63,736 nucleotides of DNA, taken from an uncultured Geobacter sp. (GTDB taxonomy: Bacteria; Desulfobacterota; Desulfuromonadia; Geobacterales; DSM-12255). This document shows, piece by piece, positions 62,919-63,736 of the stretch. Made by a program: the position numbers and the translations under genes. The stretch spans positions 1 through 63,736 of the forward strand of contig CALMBF010000133.1 in NCBI GenBank assembly GCA_937860145.1. The letters are read 5' to 3'. The stretch's first letter is position 1, and the number at the start of each line of letters is the position of its first letter. Below the pieces are notes generated by a model that saw only the letters and a program-made list of their open reading frames with translations, searched no databases and had not been told where the DNA came from.

Positions 62919-63689
62919 ATGACATTTTATGTAATAACATCCTCTTCAACGATTCCAACTCAGCCGCATGGCGTCTGTTATCTTCGCCGCAATCTATCTT
63001 GGAATGACTGGTTTAAGTACCATACTGTTTTCGAACTAATTGTAGTAGATCTCTCAGGCGAGAAGCACTCGGCAGGCACCGTGAAAATTGGCACTGTCGG
63101 GATGGACACAGACCAAGCACAAGCTAGTCTCGATGGATATAAACAAACTCCTTTACCCGAGCACTTCGAAGCACTCAATGATAATTACTTCTCGTTGGGG
63201 CAATCCGAGAATTACTACGAGACACTAGCTTCACTCGGTGACGAAGTCCGAGTGTCAATTTTAACGGCGCTTCGGGATGTCGCTTACGATCCAAACTTAA
63301 TCCAACACTATAGTCATCTTGACGTTTATAGAGACTCAGTTCGTCGAGACATAAGCGAATCGATCATCACCGGGCGATACTCTGAACTTGCTGGAGGCCG
63401 AGCAACTCTCACACCATTTTCATTTCGCTTTATGAATCATGGTGATGGGAAATTTTTACCATACACCATGGACTTCAGCGTAGAACCTTTCTCTGTTCCA
63501 CCCACCAATCTGCACACAATTATCGGACGAAACGGAGTCGGAAAGACGCATTGTCTGCGGTCTATGGTTGAATGTGTGACTAGACCACAGGAATCTAACG
63601 CAGCTTTTGAAAACTTGCTTAACGCAGCGCCTTTTCCATTCAGACGCATTGTCTCCGTATCTTTCAGTGCGTTCGACCCTTTCATGTGA
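62919..63689 (+). pseudogene. AAA ATPase gene truncated by IS insertion
   Basis: The 256-residue product has a beta-rich N-terminal region and then a Walker A motif TIIGRNGVGKTHCLR near residue 211, followed by the start of an ABC/AAA_21-type ATPase core (VSFSAFDPF). The frame then runs into the insertion sequence end at 63685 and stops with TGA at 63687. Walker B and the rest of the ATPase are missing, so the gene is broken. Similar AAA proteins occur in phage-defence islands. Confidence 0.7.
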
Positions 63690-63736
63690 ATCGGCATGCA
63701 AAAATGACCCACCTATAGCCTAAATCGGCGTCCAAA
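63685..63736. mobile_element. IS21-like insertion sequence terminus (partial)
   Basis: TGTGAATCGGCATGCAAAAA at 63685 is followed by TGACCCACC, then a partial second motif AAATCGGCGTCC. It matches the left-edge terminus at 1-53 at most positions over its first 29 bases. It begins one base after the last ATPase codon base from the host, marking the insertion point. The transposase genes lie outside the window. Confidence 0.6.

Overview
The window looks like a chromosomal segment of a Geobacter-type anaerobe (Desulfuromonadia/Geobacterales). This is inferred from gene content: tungsten or molybdenum pterin oxidoreductases with an NarI-like membrane anchor, a tungsten aldehyde:ferredoxin oxidoreductase, an arsenosugar-type cluster, many radical-SAM and ferredoxin proteins, and tightly overlapping operons (ATGA junctions). 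No rRNA, tRNA or CRISPR array was seen. Both window edges carry related IS21-like termini, so the window probably stops at two copies of a repeated insertion sequence.

Layout. (1) 196-11476 (+): a promoter followed by a closely spaced series of a small Cys protein, a PhnP-like metallo-beta-lactamase-fold protein, a pterin oxidoreductase with ferredoxin subunit and membrane cytochrome, an MJ0619-like radical SAM protein, a second acetylene-hydratase-like pterin enzyme fused to a GNAT domain, a YceI protein, a DUF2064 glycosyltransferase and a ferredoxin-DUF169 protein. (2) 11542-17622 (+): a molybdenum-cofactor block, with a ModE-type HTH protein, moeA, moaA, a MOSC protein, a MOT1-like transporter, moaC, mobA and mobB. 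It is followed by an Old Yellow Enzyme and a MiaB-like radical SAM protein. (3) 19936-21452 (+): a small regulatory cassette of a receiver-only response regulator, a sigma-region-2-only protein, a 49-residue zinc anti-sigma-like protein and a SpoIIAA/STAS-like protein. (4) 21484-30512 (+): an organoarsenical cluster of lipoamide dehydrogenase, arsM, an aquaglyceroporin, a second arsM-like gene, a B12-binding radical SAM protein, a CMD peroxidase-like protein, arsS and an aldehyde dehydrogenase. (5) 30561-36560 (+): a TetR regulator, a MoaD/ThiS-like carrier, tungsten AOR, an iron-sulfur flavoprotein-like reductase, a MoeB/ThiF-like enzyme, a second TetR regulator and an alpha/beta hydrolase.

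(6) 36652-43882: a four-gene AaeAB-type efflux set plus an FMN oxidoreductase on the minus strand. A GAF-AAA+ sigma54 activator diverges from it, and the intergenic region holds a sigma54 promoter match and a spaced repeat. (7) 44091-53265 (-): a potassium-uptake locus of a PII-like gene, kdpA, kdpB, kdpC, a porin remnant, a secreted small protein, kdpD and kdpE. (8) 53717-60133 (-): a cystatin-like lipoprotein, an MscS channel, a ferredoxin-nitroreductase, and a PqiABC lipid-transport set with PqiA split in two. (9) 60380-63736: an accessory edge with a decayed toxin-antitoxin pair, two HEPN-like unknown genes, an attC-like element, and an AAA ATPase gene cut by the right-hand IS end. Unlike the rest, the last three genes are visibly AT-rich.

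Taken together, blocks 1, 2 and 5 provide synthesis, import, insertion and use of pterin-bound Mo/W. Block 4 methylates and probably adenosylates arsenic. Function statements rest on motif recognition by eye; no database search was run.
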